Source: Metabacillus arenae
GTDB taxonomy: Bacteria > Bacillota > Bacilli > Bacillales > Bacillaceae
Direction of reading: 5' to 3'
Assembly: GCF_014773385.1 (NCBI RefSeq)
Contig: NZ_JACXAI010000001.1
Coordinates: forward strand, 1 to 64,000
Length of the DNA stretch: 64,000 nucleotides
How positions within the stretch are numbered: the first letter of the stretch is position 1; each line of letters opens with the position of its first letter. The position numbers were made by a program, and so were the translations under genes. Under the pieces are notes generated by a model. The model did no database searches, was not told the origin of the DNA, and was given only the letters and a program-made list of their open reading frames with translations. Of the stretch, positions 59,763 through 64,000 are shown piece after piece.

Positions 59763-60929
59763 TTATTCCACTGGATTTGGTGAAAATGGAACTGGGACAG
59801 GTTTGGTTAAATCCATTTCACCTATTTGATTCGGCTGAATGTTTTCAAATTTCACTGCTTCAAAGCCAAATTCTTTTGCGGTTAATACAATTCCTTCAAG
59901 CATTAAAATATATGGTTCTGTATTTTCTAAAGTAGTTTGATCAGAAAAAGTTACGATGACTTCTTGACCATTTTCTTGAACACTTTGAATTGTTTCACTA
60001 TCGACAATTGCTGGCTTTAACTTGTCATTGGTTTTCTTTTCCTTCATCGCAAGAATTGCTTCTTTCACATTTTCAAAAGTTTCGGTTGTTGGAGCAAGAA
60101 ACTTGCTTTTATCAGGACTTTCTTGAAATACATAATATGCTTTTTTCATGCTCGGTTTGATTGGCAATTCGTTCTTTTGGCCACTTGCGCCTGAATCAAT
60201 GCCTTCTTTGTCATTTAAATATAACGCAGCCTTTTCATAACCCTGCCATCTGAATGTTTCAGTAATAACGTTTTCTAATTCAGCTGTTTCTTTAGGGGAA
60301 AACTGTGATAAATTCTTGTTAAATTCTAGTCTTATTGTTCCACCTTGTTCTGATAGTTCTAAATTTACTAATTCATTTGGGGCAAATCCGAGTTTCTCCT
60401 CATCTATCTCTTGAAGAATTTCCTCTATTTGCTCTACAGGATCTTCTCCTTTTTCGCTTTTAAAGCTTACAGGTATATAAGTCTTGCCTTCTTTATCTGC
60501 AAAGGCGATTGTAACAAAGCTTTTTTCTTCTTCTGGCTGGACAACATATGAATCTTTTTCTTCTTGATTTGCAGGACCCTTGTTTCTGTTTACGGTTGGT
60601 TCTTCATTTACTTGATTTATTTCTTCTTTCCCTTTAGGAGCTTCTTTTGAACTGCCGCCATACATCACAGTATTTTCCATAGAGGAATCCTCTGTACCGC
60701 TTTGCGTAGGAAAGACTTTGTCAAATAAATAGGGTGAAATAAGAAATAGTATAAGAGCAGCAGCTATCATTGCAAAAGTCGGTGCAACCCAAATTTTTCG
60801 AGTCCTTTGTCGTGCCTGTTTCAATAACAGCTGTTGATAGATTTCTTTAGAAGTCCTTCTATCCTTTATAGAGGGCAATTGTTGCAATAAATGTTCAATC
60901 CGTTCTTCATTCCATTCGGATTTTTTCAT
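59763..60929 (-). CDS. rsiX: Anti-sigma factor RsiX
   Basis: 388 residues with one membrane segment near residue 50-70 (TFAMIAAALILFLISPYLF). The N-terminal cytoplasmic part should hold SigX; the outside part carries a GerMN-like domain (about residues 170-240) and is charged. It overlaps sigX by 23 bases, so translation is coupled. Identified by position after sigX and by layout rather than by long conserved motifs. Confidence 0.88.
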   Translation of the reverse strand: MKKSEWNEERIEHLLQQLPSIKDRRTSKEIYQQLLLKQARQRTRKIWVAPTFAMIAAALILFLISPYLFDKVFPTQSGTEDSSMENTVMYGGSSKEAPKGKEEINQVNEEPTVNRNKGPANQEEKDSYVVQPEEEKSFVTIAFADKEGKTYIPVSFKSEKGEDPVEQIEEILQEIDEEKLGFAPNELVNLELSEQGGTIRLEFNKNLSQFSPKETAELENVITETFRWQGYEKAALYLNDKEGIDSGASGQKNELPIKPSMKKAYYVFQESPDKSKFLAPTTETFENVKEAILAMKEKKTNDKLKPAIVDSETIQSVQENGQEVIVTFSDQTTLENTEPYILMLEGIVLTAKEFGFEAVKFENIQPNQIGEMDLTKPVPVPFSPNPVE

Positions 60930-61458
60930 CTTTAACTCCCTCCTTTTCTGTTGTAATTTCCTCCATTTTTTTCTTTAGCGATTTAACAGCACGATGCTGG
61001 GTTGTCTTCACTTTACTTTCTGTCCAATCCAAAGCTTGGGCAGCTTCAGAAATGGAAAGACCTTGAATATAGCGAAGAATAACCACACTTCTCTGATCAA
61101 CCGTACAATAATCTAATGCCTGATAAATTAGCCTAATCTGCTCATTTTGAAGCGCTATCTCTTCCGGCAGTTGACCAGAATCCTTTATTTGATTTTTCTC
61201 CCAATCAAACTTATCCAGAATTCGCTGCTTCAATGTTTTTTGTTTACGAAAATAATCGATTGCTACATGCCTTGCAATCGATATTAACCATGTCTTCTCA
61301 CTGCTTCTTCCTTCAAATTGTTGATGGGACTTCAAAACACGTATATATACTTCCTGGGTTAAATCTTCAGCTTGCTCACGATTCTTCACCATATAAAATA
61401 AAAATTGAAAAACATCATGGTGATAATGATCATATAGGTGCTGAAAGGTTTCATCCAT
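60907..61458 (-). CDS. sigX: RNA polymerase ECF sigma factor SigX
   Basis: 183 residues. Region 2 (YHHDVFQFLFYMVKNREQAE, DLTQEVYIRVLKSHQQFEGR) and region 4 (VVILRYIQGLSISEAAQALD, WTESKVKTTQHRAVKSLKKK) are both complete. Gene order resE-sigX-rsiX matches B. subtilis apart from the inserted adenosyltransferase gene. In B. subtilis SigX controls cell-surface charge modification. Confidence 0.94.
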   Translation of the reverse strand: MDETFQHLYDHYHHDVFQFLFYMVKNREQAEDLTQEVYIRVLKSHQQFEGRSSEKTWLISIARHVAIDYFRKQKTLKQRILDKFDWEKNQIKDSGQLPEEIALQNEQIRLIYQALDYCTVDQRSVVILRYIQGLSISEAAQALDWTESKVKTTQHRAVKSLKKKMEEITTEKEGVKDEKIRME

Positions 61459-61485
61459 CGGAAAACCCTCCGTTCACTAAAATTA

Positions 61486-61511
61486 GTCGACCAAACTTGC
61501 AAAAAGTTACA
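61486..61511 (-). promoter_or_regulatory. Autoregulatory sigma-X-type promoter
   Basis: TGTAAC (61506-61511), 16 bases, CGAC (61486-61489) on the minus strand, just before sigX. This is the pattern described for SigX-dependent promoters. Confidence 0.8.
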
Positions 61512-61609
61512 TGACAAATATATTACAAAATAGCTTTACTTTAAGAAATTTCAATTTTCAGAGATAAGTTTAAATAGAACCTTGTTTTATTTTATCCTTT
61601 TTTAAGATC

Positions 61610-61647
61610 AAAAAAAAGAAAAGGAAGCTTTATCCTCCCTTTTCTTA
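61610..61647 (-). terminator. Terminator after the adenosyltransferase gene
   Basis: AAGAAAAGG / CCTTTTCTT stem with a long T run on the minus strand. Confidence 0.8.
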
Positions 61648-61656
61648 TCGACAATA

Positions 61657-62238
61657 TTATGAACCTTTGGTCTTATTCTTAAAAACAATTGCACTCCGTT
61701 CATATTCTATGTCCTTTGTATCCAATCGGAAATTAACAACACGGGCTGCAGCAAATAAATAATCTGAGAGACGATTGACATACTGAAGGACATGGGGATT
61801 AATTTCACCTTGTTTTTGTAAAGAAACTACACACCGTTCAGCTCTTCTCGCTACTGTCCTCGCAATGTGTAATGATGCAGCAGCAGGTGAGCCTCCAGGT
61901 AAAATAAATCGTTCTAATTCAGGTGCTTCGGAAGAATAGACATCGATTCGTTGTTCTAGAAATTTGACCATATCCGCTGTGGTTTTATAAGGTTTTGTTC
62001 TTTTTTGCGGCAAAACGGATAAATCACTGCCACAATCAAATAGTTCATGTTGAATTTTCTGAAGCTCAGCTTCAACATCTAGAAATTTTTCTCCATTCAA
62101 AAAGGTTAGCGATTGACCAATAAATGCATTGAGTTCATCGATTGTTCCGTAGGCTTCAACTCGTAAATCGTCCTTATCCACTCTTCCTCCGATAATACTT
62201 GTTTGTCCTTTATCTCCCGTTCTAGTGTATAAATTCAT
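61657..62238 (-). CDS. Cob(I)yrinic acid a,c-diamide adenosyltransferase, PduO type
   Basis: 193 residues. Adds the adenosyl group to cobalamin. Family text: YTRTGDKGQTSIIGGRVDKD, EAYGTIDELNAFIGQS, FILPGGSPAAASLHIARTVA with the key arginine in RTVARRAERC. The start is the ATG at 62238; a TTG one codon earlier is also open. It lies between resE and sigX, where B. subtilis has no such gene. No cobalamin riboswitch is seen in the 115-base upstream gap. Confidence 0.93.
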   Translation of the reverse strand: MNLYTRTGDKGQTSIIGGRVDKDDLRVEAYGTIDELNAFIGQSLTFLNGEKFLDVEAELQKIQHELFDCGSDLSVLPQKRTKPYKTTADMVKFLEQRIDVYSSEAPELERFILPGGSPAAASLHIARTVARRAERCVVSLQKQGEINPHVLQYVNRLSDYLFAAARVVNFRLDTKDIEYERSAIVFKNKTKGS

Positions 62239-62353
62239 CAAAATCCCCCTTTGTCATTGGCTCTATCTAGAAGAATCCTACATTAACATTTTGAAGAGCC
62301 TTACTTTAATGAATCCGGCATGATGCCGCAAATCTGTTCCCTATGAAACAAGA

Positions 62354-64000
62354 TTATTCGTCATTTTCATGCAATTTCTCTTGTTTCCTCGGTAGGAAAA
62401 AAGAAAAAGTTGTTCCCTCATTCAATTTACTATGAACTGTGATTGTCCCATGATGGGCTTCAACAATATTTTTAGCGATTCCAAGACCAAGACCTGTACC
62501 TGAGCTTCCATTTATTCTGGTCCTCGCCTTATCTGCTTTGTAAAAACGTTCGAAAACAAATGGCAGGTCTTCCTCCCTGATGCCGCATCCAGAATCCTGA
62601 ACATCTATTTTCAAACCATTTTCCAGCTCATGTACGTTTAATTTTACCACGCCTCCATCATCTGTATGCCGAATTGCGTTATCAACTAAATTTGTTAAGA
62701 CTTGCTCAATTTTATCAGGATCAAATGAAAAAACTTTATTTTCTATGTTGTTCTTATGTGTTATATCAATCTTTTTTTCCTTAGCTAGTCCTTGGAACTT
62801 CCTATTGATTTTTTCAATAAATTCCGGTACCACAACCTTTTCAACATTTAAGGAAATGTGGCCTGCTTCCATTCTGGCGAGATCCAATAAGTCATTCACT
62901 AATCTGCCCATACGCAATGATTCCTCATAGATGACTTGAGCAATTTCTTTCTTTTCTTCCTCAGTGCTTGCAATATCATCAACAATAGCTTCACTATAGC
63001 CTTGAAGCATTGCTATTGGAGTTCTTAGTTCATGACTTACATTAGCAATAAAATCTTTCCTCAGCTTATCAAGTCTGCGTTCTTCAGTCATATCGCGCAG
63101 AACCGCTACAACCCCGCGTACATATGACTGATTGTATAACGGACTCATTAATAAAACCCATGACCGTCCTTGGATTTTCAACTCAACGATTTGTTCTTTT
63201 TCTGTTGAAACAACCCGATGAAACAAGTCCTTCGCTTCAGGAGGAAGTTCATTTTCATCCTTCACCTGCATCTTTTGCTCAAAATACCACGCTTGTAAAA
63301 AGCGTTCAGCAGGCGGATTGGTAACGAGAATAGTCCCATCGATATTTATTGTAATGACTCCGTCAGCCATACTGCTTAAAATACTTGATAAATGTTCTTT
63401 TTCCTGACTTAAAGCGTTTATATTAAATTTCAATTGTTTCCCCATTTGATTAAATGCAATCGCTAATTCACCAATCTCATCTGTTGTTAAAATAGGAACT
63501 TTCGTATTAAATTTTCCCCGTGCTAATTCAAAAGCTACTTCTCTCATTTTTCGAAGCGGATAAGTAATCCTTGTAGAGAGGAAAAACGCAAAAATTGTGG
63601 TTAAAATGATTGCAATTCCTGCTGCCAATAAGATATATCTTGTTGTATGTTTAGTTGTCTCATTAACCGCAAGCAAAGATTGGGAAATGTAGACCGCACC
63701 TTGTTTTTCCTCAGTAATTTGATAAGGGACGCCAACAATTAAATATTCGTCAGTTAAATTGGTTGAAGAAAAGGTAGTTCGCTTGCTTACCTCTTCGTTC
63801 TCAGTTAACACTTCAAGTAAATCTTGATCAGATGTGATCGTCTCGATCGAAAGTGGTGGAGTGTTGGGAAATTTCTTTGGAGAAGACCAATACAAGCTTT
63901 CATCTTCGACAATAAGAATATTAGTTAATTCGTCAACTAATTCCCATGAGATTGAACGTGCCAGTTCTTTATCCTCATGTCTTTCCATAATGATGGACAC
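62354..64000 (-). CDS. resE: Sensor histidine kinase ResE (3' part; start beyond the window)
   Basis: 548 residues visible, 5' end cut off at the window edge. From N to C: extracytoplasmic sensor region, membrane segment ([20 protein letters not shown]), HAMP linker, PAS domain, and the phospho-histidine in [23 protein letters not shown]-binding boxes follow: [34 protein letters not shown] and [20 protein letters not shown]. Partner of ResD in redox and anaerobic control; identified by position next to sigX. Confidence 0.9.
   Translation of the reverse strand: MSIIMERHEDKELARSISWELVDELTNILIVEDESLYWSSPKKFPNTPPLSIETITSDQDLLEVLTENEEVSKRTTFSSTNLTDEYLIVGVPYQITEEKQGAVYISQSLLAVNETTKHTTRYILLAAGIAIILTTIFAFFLSTRITYPLRKMREVAFELARGKFNTKVPILTTDEIGELAIAFNQMGKQLKFNINALSQEKEHLSSILSSMADGVITINIDGTILVTNPPAERFLQAWYFEQKMQVKDENELPPEAKDLFHRVVSTEKEQIVELKIQGRSWVLLMSPLYNQSYVRGVVAVLRDMTEERRLDKLRKDFIANVSHELRTPIAMLQGYSEAIVDDIASTEEEKKEIAQVIYEESLRMGRLVNDLLDLARMEAGHISLNVEKVVVPEFIEKINRKFQGLAKEKKIDITHKNNIENKVFSFDPDKIEQVLTNLVDNAIRHTDDGGVVKLNVHELENGLKIDVQDSGCGIREEDLPFVFERFYKADKARTRINGSSGTGLGLGIAKNIVEAHHGTITVHSKLNEGTTFSFFLPRKQEKLHENDE

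Noticed and set aside
62239-62353. Possible B12 riboswitch before the adenosyltransferase gene
   Set aside because: The gap is only 115 bases and no B12-box-like text was seen; too short for the element.

Overview
The window is a 64 kb, low-GC piece of a spore-forming Bacillaceae chromosome. Gene order closely follows the Bacillus subtilis segment running from the aro/trp supraoperon through hbs, spoIVA, der, cmk, sleB, gudB, ypbH, recS, fer, ribU and serA to resE/sigX. The repeats, missing genes and inserted genes argue against the B. subtilis group itself. A more distant Bacillus-like genus is likely. Species was not determined. Almost all genes are on the minus strand, so the window is best read from right to left.

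Layout in coordinate order. 1-3.1 kb: a plus-strand cupin gene, an LctP-type permease and a fragment of an FtsW/RodA-type gene. 3.2-15.8 kb: the aromatic amino acid supraoperon, transcribed aroC-aroB-aroH-trpE-D-C-F-B-A-hisC-tyrA-aroA, with a TRAP-type leader before trpE. There is no trpG, as in B. subtilis, where the glutamine amidotransferase is shared with folate synthesis. 15.8-24.3 kb: a ruined cheR, then ndk, hepT, menG, hepS, mtrB (TRAP), folE, hbs and spoIVA. 24.4-35 kb: yphF, yphE, gpsA, der, a YIEGIA membrane protein with its small partner, yphA, a ypzI-like gene, fni, an S1-domain protein, plsC, cmk and a ypfB-like gene. 35.8-44.1 kb: germination genes ypeB and sleB, then prsW, ansA, ypdA, gudB and ypbH. 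44.9-48.1 kb: an unusual two-gene insertion, an ATP-grasp ligase followed by a 657-residue protein with papain-like signatures. 48.3-55.6 kb: ypbG, ypbF, ypbE, ypbD, recS, ypbB, ferredoxin, and ribU with its FMN riboswitch. 55.8-64 kb: serA, a chloramphenicol acetyltransferase relic with its attenuator, a histidinol-phosphatase-like gene, a LysM/M23 protein, rsiX, sigX, a cobalamin adenosyltransferase and the 3' part of resE.

The genes connect in several ways. MtrB made from 20.7-20.9 kb should bind the ten GAG/TAG triplets before trpE and so control tryptophan synthesis. HepS, HepT and MenG together supply menaquinone-7. SleB and YpeB act together in germination. SigX is predicted to drive its own operon with RsiX.

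Between the genes lie two families of dispersed repeats. Family 1 is about 120-240 bp and can fold into a long hairpin. About 15 full or partial copies are seen, all in the same (+) orientation, with three head-to-tail at 43.0-43.5 kb. Family 2 (two copies) overlaps the 3' ends of aroH and hepS and supplies their last codons and probably their stops. The most promising undescribed system is the ATP-grasp/papain-like pair at 44.9-48.1 kb. All calls were made by reading the sequence; no database search was run.
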